From assembly GCF_964340395.1 (NCBI RefSeq), contig NC_135567.1:4409399-4473398 (forward strand): a stretch of DNA of 64,000 nt. The letters are read 5' to 3'. The DNA is from Glandiceps talaboti. Lineage: Eukaryota > Hemichordata > Enteropneusta > Spengelidae. Below, piece by piece: positions 40,936 to 51,478 of the stretch (the stretch's first letter is position 1; each line of letters starts with the position of its first letter). The notes beneath the pieces are model-generated. The model was given only the letters and a program-made list of their open reading frames with translations. It was not told the DNA's origin and ran no database searches. A program made the position numbers and the translations under genes.

Positions 40936-42023
40936 CAAAAATACATTCATTTCTCCAGTAACACCACTTTTCTGGATTAGAACCGTTAAAGGGGCATGGT
41001 CTGAAACGTCTATCTTTTTTTTTCTTCTTATTTTTTTTTTTTTTCTTTTTTTTGGGGGGGGGGTTTATTTTTTGTTACCTGTATGTACCACTGACTGTAA
41101 CTTGTTTAATGGTCAGTAATTTATATGCAAAGCCCATACCCTGTTATCTAATGTATTCTATACTAAGGAATACCGTAATATTCTTTTATACTTACAGTAT
41201 CACAGTAGTTTATAGAGTGAGAATTTTGCAAGCGACTACCAGTCATTACACAAGTAGCAGTGAGTGACTGTTTATTTGACGAACCAAAATTGTGTATTCT
41301 CCTACCTCTTATTATGTTGTGACTCACATTTATACAATTACCGATAGTTGATTATATACTTTTCAGGATGAATGTCATTATATCGAAATGACAGTTCCAA
41401 AAAATAATTCCAGTTGTAGCTAGTTTAGCTTTAATAATTGATCAACTTTTGTAGAACAGTCTATGACAACTTGCTGCTTACACTTGATTCTAGGCAGTCA
41501 GAAGTACAGAGCTCAGGTTAGACTAATGAGGTTAAAACAAGCAATTTTGAAAACACCAACTTTTGAGGTGCTTTTCACACAAATGTTTAGCCACAGAATC
41601 AAGGCAAATGAGGATTGTGTATTTTGGTTATATCCCATAACCAAAATTCAAAATCCCAAATTGCCCGGATTCTAGGCCAACAAATATATGACGATATCGT
41701 ATCTGGAGTATCCAGCTTTCAGTACAGGTATTACAAAATTGGCCATAAAGATGAACTCAGTGGTACCTTAACAGAGATAGTATTACAAACATTGATTGGT
41801 GGAATGAGTGTTGTATGTCAATTGGCCATAAATATAAACTCAATGATACCTTGACAAAGATAGTATTACAAACACTGATTGGTTAAAACAAGTGTTGTGT
41901 AGTCAATTACCTGACAAGTAAACTGGGTACTGTACTTGTAATTCTATACTGATAAATCTGAAATGTCATATTTAAATTTTGTCGTCTAATCTGATTTGTC
42001 ACATTTAATTCAGGCTGGGGATA
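40936..42023. other. Unique sequence with a T/G tract and an 83-bp tandem pair
   Basis: Low-complexity T then G run at about 41015-41060. A tandem pair of about 83 bp at 41739-41905 (phrase ttggccataaa and gatagtattacaaac in each). Short open stretches at 41052-41267, 41463-41675 and 41615-41854 have no recognisable domain, partner exon or codon signal, so they are not called genes. Confidence 0.6.
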
Positions 42024-43112
42024 TTAAAGGGGAATACCACTCCAGGAAATGAAGACATTTATGTAAACTTTGAGTTGTAGTTAGACATTGTATGAGTTTA
42101 CATCACTTACATTACACATAATTAACTAAAATTAAAAAGTAAAAATTATTGACTATCTATTGTTTATTGGTAGCCCTTATTAACACACATGATTTGTCTC
42201 ATTGTAAACCTAAAAAAAATCTTGATTTTTCAATCACTTTGGTGCTCAATGTCAAAAACCTGTGGATTAATGATCTGCAAATATTATCTAATATGTAAAT
42301 ATTTGGACACAAAAACAAACTTAGTTTTTAGTGGTCATGTATATGGTAAACATATGGTAATTTGATATATCTGTATGACATGCAAACAGTGAAAGTATCA
42401 TATTACATAATGTCCAAACTGACCAAGTATGACCTGGTATAACCATATATCTTTCAAATCAAAATGAAACACTGATCCCAAAAATATGCAAATCTATGTC
42501 ACATGACCTCATTAAATATTCAAAATGGTTTTCGATACACCAAAATCATAGCATTCTTGCTATTTTATCAGTATTTTACAAGTTTTGCTCAAATTTCATG
42601 TAAAAATCCTGGTTTTCTTGGGGCAAATGGTCAAATGTACATACTATCACAGAATGGGTGTGTGACTCCCTAGCTTACTCATATCTGATAGCTGGCCCCT
42701 CAGTAAAGGCTTCAAACTTTGAGTTATGTTAACCTGTTATAACTAACTTGGAGTTTAATACCTCATCATGTGGATAATTCTCGTCAACCGGTGCTCAAAG
42801 AGTCAACAGACATGAATTGTCTCATGGCCTATCCTCATAAATATGGAATGGTTGAACATTGCGTGCTAATTAGTATTGATCACATGTACATATACACATT
42901 TTAGACCAAAACCAGTCCCTTGGGAGAAATTTTGGTCTCATAATTTTTAAATGTTTTTGAATTTGTTATCCTTTTCCAAATTTGAAGGAAAATGTGGTCA
43001 ACTTCCTTTTTTATTTTTCCAAGATTAAGTGATGTAAAATCTTAAATTGACTGACTACAACTCAAAGTTTACATAAATTTCTACATTTCCTGGAGTGGCA
43101 TTCCCCTTTTAA
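42024..43112. mobile_element. 1.09-kb non-autonomous DNA transposon with about 60-bp TIRs
   Basis: The left end (42024-42085) starts ttaaaggggaataccactcc and contains gtaaactttgagttgtagt. The right end (about 43051-43112) is its reverse complement with a few differences, ending ggcattccccttttaa. The internal 970 bp has no ORF of note. TTAA-like ends suggest a TTAA-targeting family; related termini (ttaaaggggaacaccact) occur at 39453 and 40789, in the flanks of the tandem duplication. The class is inferred. Confidence 0.88.
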
Positions 43113-43239
43113 GTACACAATACATGGAAAAAAATTATTTACTTTTTTAGTTTATTTCATATTGTTGAACTGGAAAAATATAGATATAAAATAGATATTT
43201 CAATACACTACATCTCCCAAAGAAATTTGTATAAGACTT

Positions 43240-43436
43240 ATTTTGATTATTTGGCTGTTTCTATGGGCGTGGTCTTGTTGCTAGGCACATTTGCATACAT
43301 TTTTGAATGTTTATTCATTTGTCTTTCAATTCCTGACCCACCAAATATCATGGCAATTGGTTCAGCGGTTTTTGACTGTAAATTGTTTACACACACATCC
43401 ACACAGACAGACAGACAGAAAGACAGAAAGACAGAA

Positions 43437-43471
<35 letters not shown>

Positions 43472-43519
43472 TGCCGTGCAATCACTATAGCACTACTGAA
43501 CCTCAGTTCAGTTGTGCTA
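43240..43519 (+). mobile_element. TAGCACAACTG-family repeat, short copy
   Basis: Carries the tttggctgttt / ttgctaggcacatttgcat module, then a CACA/CAGA tract (43390-43470) and the tail cagttgtgcta (43509-43519). It lacks the head and the AT-rich middle, so it is internally deleted or 5' truncated. The open frames across it come from the CAGA tract. Confidence 0.75.
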
Positions 43520-43623
43520 AAAACTCGACATATTCAATGTTGCTGGTGTTTTTTATAGTTCATTTTAAACTCAGATAAAATTAAGAATGTGATATTAGTG
43601 ATATGGATTTTAGACTATCGGGG

Positions 43624-43741
43624 ATAAGTTTATCAGACTGCCATGCCTCCATCTTGTGAGAAATTATCACATTGAAGGTAGAATAAGTTTATCAGACTGC
43701 CATGCCTCCATCTTGTGAGAAATTATCACATTGAAGGTGTA
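43624..43741. repeat. 59-bp direct repeat, two copies
   Basis: Two near-identical adjacent copies of a 59-bp unit (key phrase tatcagactgccatgcctcc). No function seen. Confidence 0.9.
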
Positions 43742-43927
43742 GTCCAGTGTCCATCAGTTACACCTTCATTTCTGTACAGTGGCATAATAATTAAACCAAA
43801 GACCATCCCTAGTTTTACTTAAATCCACATAAACATTCTCACACCATAGCTAATATAACTAATAAACCTGTTTACAGATAAAGTGCCAAGCTACACCCTG
43901 AGACCATTTGTGGTAGTTATATCTTCG

Positions 43928-45942
43928 GGACCAGTCAGTTTCTCCAGCCTGGGGGGGGGGGGGAGGGGGGCGGTGGATTCTTAAATCGGACCGACAAAAA
44001 GTCACTGACCCCCCCTATCTGTAAAACCAAAAACAGGCTGACCCCCCTATCACTTAATTCTAAAACATGATGCCCCCCCCCCATATATAATATTCGCATG
44101 ACAGGTATTTTTTATCGTGACTCAGTGTGGACTGCTTGACTGTCTTGCATCTACTTTATAAGATCCCAGGTTAGCACTATCATATTTATAATTATTGACT
44201 ACACAGGGTAAATATATTCGAAAAGGAGTTTAATAGCATCTTGGCAGTGAAGGGTAGGAAAGCTTGAGAAGGGAATATGTACATCTGTTATGGGGGTCCT
44301 AGGGGGTCTCCCCCTAGAAGCCCAGGAGGTTTTTAACTCTGAAAAGTCAATTTTGAGACTATTCAGACATTTTCAGAAAATAATTTCCAAGCTTTCAAGA
44401 CAGCACCAAAATGTAAAAAGCAACTACATAAGGTTGAAATATTTTTGAAATATAGTTTGATAGGATTTTGACAGTAAGAGGTAGGGGGAAGATCTTGAGA
44501 CTAGGATGTGTACACCTCGTGTGTGTGGGGGGGGGGTCCTAGGGGGTCTCCCCCTAGAAGACCTGGAGGTTTTTAACTCTGAAAAGTCAATTTTGAGACT
44601 ATTCAGACCCTTTCAGACAATAATTTCCAAGCCTTACAAGACAACACCAACATGTTAAAAGCAACTACATAGGGTTGAAATACTTTTGAAATATACTTTG
44701 ATAGCATCTTGACAGTAAGAGGGGAAGAGCTTGAGACTGGGATATGTCCACCTCATGTGGGGGGTCTGAGGGGGGTCTCCCTCTAGAAACCCTGGAGGAT
44801 TTTTACTCTTAAAGCCAATATTTAGGCTATTCAGACCCTTTCAAGCAATAACTTAATCCATGCTTTAAAAGACAGCAAGTATCAGAAACTATTCTTTATA
44901 ACTTACACTAAGGGTTGAAATATGTTCTTAAAAAGTTTAAATGGCATCATTATATACATGTAGTAAAGGTCAGCACATCTAATGGTAGTATCATTGGTAG
45001 GGGAGATTTGGAGTTTAAGGCAATTTTAGACTATCTTGGCAAACGTTTCAGATCTTGAAAAGACAATATCATATCAAATTAGAAAAGGGTGAAAATATTT
45101 AAGAAAAGTTTAATACCATTATGACAGTAAAAAGGTTGTTGGTGCATCTGGTTGTTGGTTGAATGTATGAGTGACCTCTGGGGGTGAGGGAGTCCTTGGG
45201 GTTTTCCCCCTGGCAGATCTGGAGTTTTTTGCTTGAGATACTAAGGCAATGTTTAGGTTATTCATAACCTTTGAGGTAATATTTCCAAGCTTCGAAAAGC
45301 GAACGTAAAACATTTTTAAATGAGTTTCTCATATCACACGTAACATTAGTATATAGGGGCATTAATATTGCATGTTTAATAAAGTCACCGGTATGTTAGA
45401 GAACTTTAGGTGGTCATACCTAGTGTATAATAGTAACTGGAATCTGATGAGATGTGGTGATTTGTAGTGTCAATAACATGACGAGTAGAACAATTTAGAT
45501 TAACTTCATTTATAAACTATCTATGAAAATTACCATTACGAAACCTTCAAGTTCACTTTTGTCCCAAACTGCAATATAAGCGAAGCATTGATTGTGAAAC
45601 AGCCAAGCATTTACATGACATATTCTGTAACTAGTGTGGTAGGTAATACCGGTACATGTATATGAATATGTATAGTTAGGTTTGAACTAATAAGTAATGT
45701 TAAAGAATTCATGTAAGAAACAGGGACAATAACAAATATTGACATGTACCACATTTCAGACAAGGCTATATGCCATTGTAGAAAGGATTTTTTTCTTCCA
45801 TCACAATCTAAAACACAATGACCCCCCCCCCCTATCCACAATTTTCAAAACAGCATGACCCCCCTACTGCCAATTTCAAAAACAGGGTGACCCCCCTACC
45901 AATCCACCCCCCCCCCCCAGGCCGAAGAAACTGACCGGTCCC
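43928..45942. mobile_element. 2-kb DNA transposon-like element with G-rich TIRs
   Basis: Left end gggaccagtcagtttctcca then a long G run; right end a long C run then gccgaagaaactgaccggtc, the inverted match. A possible 3-bp target duplication ttc flanks both ends. Subterminal tgaccccccct motifs repeat at both ends. The interior (about 44290-45240) holds three to four tandem copies of about 235 bp (phrase ggtctccccctagaa). There is no transposase ORF, so the element is non-autonomous. A second, partial copy sits at 48603-49893. Confidence 0.82.
44290..45240. repeat. About 235-bp tandem repeats inside the G-rich-TIR element
   Basis: Units start near 44290, 44530, 44765 and, much diverged, 45185. 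Each has a G-rich box, a ctccccctagaag-like string, ggaggtttttaactct and ttgaaatatt-like phrases. They decay from left to right. Confidence 0.8.
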
Positions 45943-46690
45943 TTCATATGATATATGTTATTCTTCTAAAAAATAAGATTCATGGTAAATAATACAAGTA
46001 CTGTGAATGGCATCACACATAATTACATTTTTGTCAGTTACTAACAGTATGCTGAGTGTGGGTACATGTAGTTAAAGAGTTTAGGATTTTCAAAATCCAA
46101 ACTGTGATACATAGTAATCATTCTACTGAACACAATGGTTTTAGAATTTGTAACAGAGAGAGTGGTGATAGCATAGCAGTAAATATCAATATTAATGTCT
46201 TGATATTGGGTTATATGCCTTCAATGCAAGGATATAATCAACACTATGCATAGCGGAATGCTGATTGTATATTTACACCAAAGGCATTTAACAAAAGATC
46301 CAAGCTCTAATATTTGTATTATATGTCTCTAAAGATATTATGTTCATTTGATAAATTTCATGTCAGAAACATTAAAAAAAGAATACAACTTGAATATTTG
46401 CCAATGTAACATGTGGTGTTTGAATATATGATGCATTAATAAATTACAGTATAGACTAAACTAAAATCAAACTACAACTCTTTCTGTATATCAACCTGGA
46501 ACTATTTTGGCAATAAAGTTCATATTTGTTGAGAAAGATATACTGCTAGATAGAAATTCTGCTGTAAAAACTACTTACAGGTTACACTACTGAATGACAT
46601 CACAACTATATCTATATATACTATTACAGCAACAGTTTGTAACTTAGTAAAGTAAAGTTATCTTGTCTGTAGAGCGTGGTGTAATCTCCT
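45943..46690. other. AT-rich sequence, nothing recognised
   Basis: No convincing exon, RNA gene or repeat. A 65-codon open stretch at 46056-46253 has no family features. Confidence 0.5.
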
Positions 46691-46696
46691 GCATGA

Positions 46697-46801
46697 TGGA
46701 TGTATGTATGTATGTATGTATGTATGTATGTATGTATGTATGTATGTATGCACGTATATACGTATGTATGTATGTATGTATTTATGTATATACGTATGTA
46801 C

Positions 46802-46832
<31 letters not shown>

Positions 46833-46857
46833 TGTATGTATGTATGTATGTATACGT
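46697..46857. repeat. (TATG)n microsatellite
   Basis: A long tatg tetranucleotide run with a few tacg and tata interruptions. The Y-V-C-M frames on plus and Y-I-H-T frames on minus are artefacts of the repeat. Confidence 0.98.
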
Positions 46858-46861
46858 ATAT

Positions 46862-46996
46862 GTTATTTGCCAAATACCGTTCCATATCTTGCTGTGAGAG
46901 GTAATTTTTCTGGTATAACGGAGAGCCGGAGGCGAGCCGTTATACCAGAAAAATTACCTCGAGCAGCAAGATGTGGAACAGTATTTGGCAAATAAC
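46862..46996. other. Near-perfect 135-bp palindrome
   Basis: Arms of about 60 bp, opening gttatttgccaaatac and closing tatttggcaaataac, pair with only a few mismatches around a 15-bp loop (about 46922-46936, agagccggaggcgag). It directly abuts a (TATG)n run. It may be a foldback MITE or the end of a larger element that includes 47001-47743. Confidence 0.9.
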
Positions 46997-47000
46997 ATAC

Positions 47001-47743
47001 TTATACGTCACCTGCGACTATGAATTCATTTTTGAATGTCTAAAAAGGCTGTTTCATGTTAAAATAAAATCACTTCCGCTTTATACTGTTGAGCGTAGTA
47101 TCATGCACCTCTCTGATAACTGCAATGCGGTTGTTTACATGTCAGCCTTAACTTTATCGTCCAATCAGAGTGCACGTTTGCTCAGTAGTATGACGTAATG
47201 TTTACTATTTGCATATCATGCATATCACTCAGCGATATATTCAAACTTATAACCATCAGCTGAAAAATTAGCGCGTCTTTGTTTTGCGTACTGTATTCCA
47301 TTAAATGTACATAAATGTTTGTGATATGCTTTGTTGTTCTAGTTAAGCAAAAATTACACCCTCTGTGGTGGTAATTTTCATATCCTTCATAAATTTAGGA
47401 ATTCATATTTACGATCGCGTGACGACCGTGCGTTCGCCGTCACTGGACTTTCACGGTTGTGTGTGGAATTATTGACTATTTTCCTGTGACATGAAAAGTA
47501 CAGTTCAAAGACTTGTTACAATGTATACAACGGTGATATTTTGTTCGATTGCCAACAAATTTGGCATTGGAAATGCTGGTTATAGTTCAATCTCTAGTTG
47601 TCTGCTAGATTTGTTTACAAGGGGACGTGCAGTGATCACGTGATACAACAAGCAAAAATACGGCTGTTGGTGAAAAATACGCCTGTGTATCTGCAGGGCT
47701 CTCGACCAATCAGAATGCGAGATTGGTGACAGGTGACGTATAA
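47001..47743. mobile_element. Candidate 743-bp MITE between two TATG tracts
   Basis: The ends ttatacgtcacctg (47001-47014) and caggtgacgtataa (47730-47743) are exact inverted copies. The subterminal phrase ccaatcagaatgcgag (47707) resembles an internal one, ccaatcagagtgcacg (47161), each followed by a tgacgta string. No ORF. A TATG microsatellite lies just outside on both sides. Confidence 0.6.
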
Positions 47744-47895
47744 TGTATGTATGTATGTATGTATGTATGTATGTATGCATGCATGTATGTATACATGTAT
47801 GTATGTATGTATGTATGTATGTAGGTATGTATGTATGCATGCATGCATGTATGTATGTATGTATGTATGTATGTATGTATGTATGTATGGATGGA

Positions 47896-47945
<50 letters not shown>
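47743..47945. repeat. (ATGT)n followed by (TA)n
   Basis: A tetranucleotide ATGT run with gcatgc interruptions to about 47893, then an uninterrupted TA run to 47945. Confidence 0.98.
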
Positions 47946-47947
<2 letters not shown>

Positions 47948-48005
47948 ACTCGGTGAGTATCAATGTGCTAAGACAGTGCTCTATACCGCAGTGGCAGAGC
48001 GTAAT

Positions 48006-48146
48006 AGTTTTGGTAGTACTGGAACTCTTTCTTGGTTGTAACTCGGAGTTTCACGCATAAAGCGATCATCATCATGTTGTCTGATTATCACTTTATGCGT
48101 GAAACTCCGAGTTACAACCAAGAAAGAGTTCCAGTACTACCAAAAC

Positions 48147-48147
<1 letters not shown>
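48006..48147. other. 142-bp hairpin with 61-bp arms
   Basis: The arms at 48006-48066 and 48087-48147 match at 60 of 61 positions by eye (one C/T difference), with a 20-bp spacer. Each side is next to or near a TA run. There is no ORF. It looks like a young foldback element inserted in TA-rich DNA. Confidence 0.93.

Positions 48148-48203
<56 letters not shown>
48147..48203. repeat. (TA)n(TG)n microsatellite
   Basis: A simple dinucleotide tract: TA to about 48162, then TG to about 48201. Confidence 0.97.
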
Positions 48204-48227
48204 CTATAGAACCCTAAAAGAATAAAA

Positions 48228-48602
48228 GTAGCGCCAATGGCATTGTAGGACAACTGTATTTGGCTGTTGCTATGGCGTGGTCTTGTTGCTAGGCATATTT
48301 GCATACATTTGTTTATCTTTATTCTCATACCTACCCATCCACATTCTTTGTAATATGCATCATCATTTCAGTGTTGTCAACAATAACTGTAGAATAACCC
48401 TCCATCCCCTCCATCCCCACCGTTCACCATGCAGTTTCAAGATATAAGTTTTTGACCCAAATTGAGATTTTACACCTAATTTGCATATCACTGATGGGAT
48501 CATCATGTTGTGAATACACTTTCATCTACACATCCCCTGATGCATCCCCATTAACTTTCAGCAGAATCTGCTAACTAGTTTGGAAGTATAGATATCGAAG
48601 TA
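48228..48602 (+). mobile_element. TAGCACAACTG-family repeat, 5' portion
   Basis: It starts with gccaatggcattgtagga, contains the ttgctaggcatatttgcat module and the ttttgacccaaattg and aatttgcatatcactgatg blocks seen at 34920-34945, and stops where the partial G-rich-TIR element begins. The 3' half and tail are missing. Confidence 0.75.
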
Positions 48603-49893
48603 AAGAAGTATATAGGCATTAATATGGAAAGCCACAGCTGACTTAAGTGTGCAATTACTATTATTGTGTGTGCAAATACTATGTTATTATGTGCATTCAA
48701 TAGTTTATTATGTACTTACCTTAAGTTATTATGTGCATACTGTATTATTCTATATACAGTTACTATTATTATATGCGCTAACACTATGTTATTATGTGCA
48801 TTAAATATTTTATTATGTGCAAATCTTAAGTTACTAAACTAGTGTTAAAATCTAGTGTTTTTCTTTCAATATAAATCTCTTATAAAGATGTCCAAATAAA
48901 TCTTTCTCAAGTTGACAATGAAAATTGAGGAACAACAAATATAACGAAATACAAAAAATAATATCTATGTTAGCGCATATAATAATAGTAACTGTACATA
49001 TAATAATACAGTATGCACATAATAACTTAAGATTTGCACATAATAAAATAGTTAATGCACATAATAACATAGTGTTAGCGCATATAATAATAGTAACTGT
49101 ATATAGAATAATACAGTATGCACATAATAACTTAAGGTAAGTACATAATAAACTATTGAATGCACATAATAACATAGTATTTGCACACACAATAATAGTA
49201 ATTGCACACTTAAGTCAGCTGTGGCTTTCCATACATTAATATCGTATGTATAGTAAAGTCAACGGTATGTTAGAGAAATTTTGGTGGTCATACTTAGTGT
49301 ATAAAATAGAAACTGGAATCTGATGAGATGTGGTGATTTGTAGTGTCAATGACATGTAGTGTCCAAAATAGAAAGTGTATTAATCCATTCTGACAAGTTC
49401 AAACTGACAAGTAGAATAATTTAGATTAACTTCTTTTATAAACTATCTATGAAGAATACCATAACAAAACATTGAAGTTCACCTTTGTCCCAAAGTGCAA
49501 TATACATGTACAATGTAAGTGAAGCATTCATTGTGAAACAGCCAAGCATTTATATGACATGTTCTGTAACTAGTGTGGTAGCTAGATATTAGATATATGT
49601 ATATGTATACGTATAGTTATGTTTGAATTCTTACGTCAAGTAATATTAAAGAACTGATGTAAGAAACAGGGACAAAAACAAATATTGACAGACAAGGCTA
49701 TATGCCATTGTAGACAGGGATTTGTTGATTTCATCACCATCCAAAACACAGTGACCCCCCCCCCTCTCCCCCATCCACAATTTTCAAAACAGCATGACTC
49801 CCCTGCCAATTTCAAAAACAGGGTGACTCCCCCCCCCCCCACCAATCCACCCCCACCCCCATCCCCCGGCCGAAGAAACTGACCGATCCCTTA
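48603..49893. mobile_element. Partial second copy of the G-rich-TIR element, interrupted by a MITE
   Basis: The sequence from agtatataggcattaat (about 48607) continues after an inserted MITE at 49233 and matches the right part of the first copy from about 45350 (phrases ggtatgttagagaa and ctgatgagatgtggtgattt). It ends in C runs and gccgaagaaactgaccgatc (about 49867-49890). The left half, including the 235-bp repeats, is absent. Confidence 0.82.
48624..49232. mobile_element. 609-bp MITE with long inverted repeats and a target duplication
   Basis: The left end atggaaagccacagctgact and the right end agtcagctgtggctttccat are exact inverted copies. Inner phrases such as tgtgcaattactattatt also pair, so the element is largely palindromic. 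It is flanked by gcattaat (48616-48623) and acattaat (49233-49240), a 7-bp duplication cattaat. The sister element copy shows the uninterrupted site near 45357 (gcattaatattg). Internal units with ttattatgtgca-like strings repeat several times. No transposase. Confidence 0.93.
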
Positions 49894-50712
49894 CTTATTT
49901 ACCCTGCAACTACCTCAGTACCTACTAAGTATTTTACATCATCAAGTAGCGATAATTTTAAGCTGCACTTTATGACTACTCAATCCAAAAACAACAAAAT
50001 CATGTGATAAATTTTCATTGGCCCTTTTCAAAATGATTGCATTCCTGCTACACACTTGTATTCATAGTAAATCCTTTCATGTCGTGTTCAGACATTCACA
50101 CTCTCCTACAAATTGTGAAATGCAGAGGATATCGAGAACGATATACATGTATGTGAAACATCACACGAGTAAAGTTACACAATAAACAGTCGTGTCCTGC
50201 TTTGACCCCAGATGACCCAGTTTCACGTGACTGGTGATTTACTGACCTTACGAGGTGAGGTTAGACATGTTACGTGTGAATGACAATAATAAGTGCAATG
50301 CCAAGTACGTCTGATATTATGGGATACTAAGGTACAAATCTTACTCCCCTGAAATGTAGCTAAGTCCATCTAGGCTATTGTAAGTACTACGGGTACAAGG
50401 CCACTGCATTCGATCACGCCATGACTATTAGTATTAAATGTACCAGTACACGTTGGAGATATCTCTCCCCAACGTTCATGGTCTAACGTTACGCTAATAC
50501 TCTCCTAGATACGTTTTATTGTGTGTCGCGTATATTTTGCACACTTACTTTATTGGCATAAAAGGAATGGACGGTACAAACTGTCTGTATAAGTTTTAGA
50601 AGTTGAACAAAGTTGTACACGAGTTGCCGCTCTCAGCGCCATTCACAACAAACCTGCAGTGTGTGTTTATAGTTATACATAATACAAATCGTAACATCAT
50701 AAAGACACTTAC
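49894..50712. other. Presumed start of ankyrin-gene intron 1; nothing else recognised
   Basis: Mostly unique sequence just downstream (on the minus strand) of the candidate first exon. No splice-bounded exon, repeat or RNA gene is evident. Confidence 0.5.
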
Positions 50713-50742
50713 ATGTGGATCCTTTTCTTGACTGAGTTCCAT
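50713..50742 (-). CDS. Candidate first coding exon of the ankyrin gene
   Basis: On the minus strand ATG at 50742 opens MELSQEKDPH and runs directly into a consensus donor gtaagtg (complement of 50706-50712). The 30-bp coding part is phase 0, matching the phase-0 acceptor of the ankyrin exon at 36767, and the joined junction ...EKDPH then DLIYAAL is a plausible N-terminus for an ankyrin protein. The implied intron is about 13.9 kb. I infer the link from phase, strand, order and lack of a better partner; extra exons between them cannot be excluded. The region just upstream (50760-51060) has more CpG than its surroundings, which would suit a promoter, but no TATA box or initiator was identified. 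Confidence 0.6.
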
Positions 50743-50759
50743 ATTTCCCACTTCACCCT

Positions 50760-51049
50760 GACCCTGTTCAAAACGCAGTAAATGTTACAAACTTGAAGAC
50801 GACCACACAGGCTACCATCATCACACCGGGTCCTTGGAAATTAGGTCAACTGTTTAACCCGGAAATATTGTTGTGGACACGTGATCGGCAAACGCGTACG
50901 TTACGTTACCAGTGCAGTTCCCTATCAATGGATGGGGAAGACAGTGTGTACTATTACCTATTGAGAAGATCGGTGATGTCATATCTTTTTAGTCAGCCGG
51001 TCAGAGGTTACGCGCGTTTGTTCTTATACCATCACTCCACCACGCGTGC
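50760..51049 (-). promoter_or_regulatory. Possible promoter/5' UTR region of the ankyrin gene
   Basis: This sequence is immediately upstream of the candidate start codon on the minus strand, with several CpG-containing strings (acgcgtacgttacg near 50890, cgcgcgt near 51011). The call rests on position only. A plus-strand open stretch across it (50793-51164) has no recognisable protein features. Confidence 0.3.
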
Positions 51050-51478
51050 GAAGCTACAAACATATTCATATTCATATTCACTTTCAAACGTTGACCTCTT
51101 CGCTCAATGTGAATATGTTGTTGGGATAAATTATCATTCCCATATTTATTTGCCCAAAGTTTAATTTGTTCATCAAACAGAAATGCCAGTATTTCTACAT
51201 TCCTAAACTATTATCTAGGTTTTTTGCTCACAGATTTTTAAATTCAGAATGTTTTAATTTAGTGCTGACTAGTTTGTCTTTTCAGTTCTTATTTTGTGTT
51301 TGTGTTATGATTGGTCTTTTTGGATATAATTGATTTATTTCATTGCCAAACGCGCGTTCGTTCCCATTCGGAAGACTTCGAATCTGATGATGAACATGAT
51401 TGTTACTCTATCATAATATTCACATTGTATAGGTGAACTTTTGAAAGTGAATATGAATATGAATATGTTGGTAGCTTC
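51050..51478. mobile_element. Inverted-repeat element of about 430 bp
   Basis: The left arm (51050-51116) starts gaagctacaaacatattc and contains attcatattcactttcaaa. The right arm (51416-51478) is its imperfect reverse complement, containing tttgaaagtgaatatgaat and ending gtagcttc. The 300-bp interior is AT-rich without an ORF. A MITE is the simplest reading. Confidence 0.7.

Noticed and set aside
41463-41854. Two overlapping short plus-strand ORFs
   Set aside because: No domain and no splice signals; the second runs into an 83-bp tandem duplication.
46658-48328. Long Y/V/C/M, Y/I/H/T and T/H open frames
   Set aside because: Pure translations of TATG, TA and TG microsatellites.
50793-51164. 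123-codon plus-strand ORF upstream of the ankyrin first exon
   Set aside because: It runs into an inverted-repeat element, has no recognisable domain and overlaps the presumed promoter.
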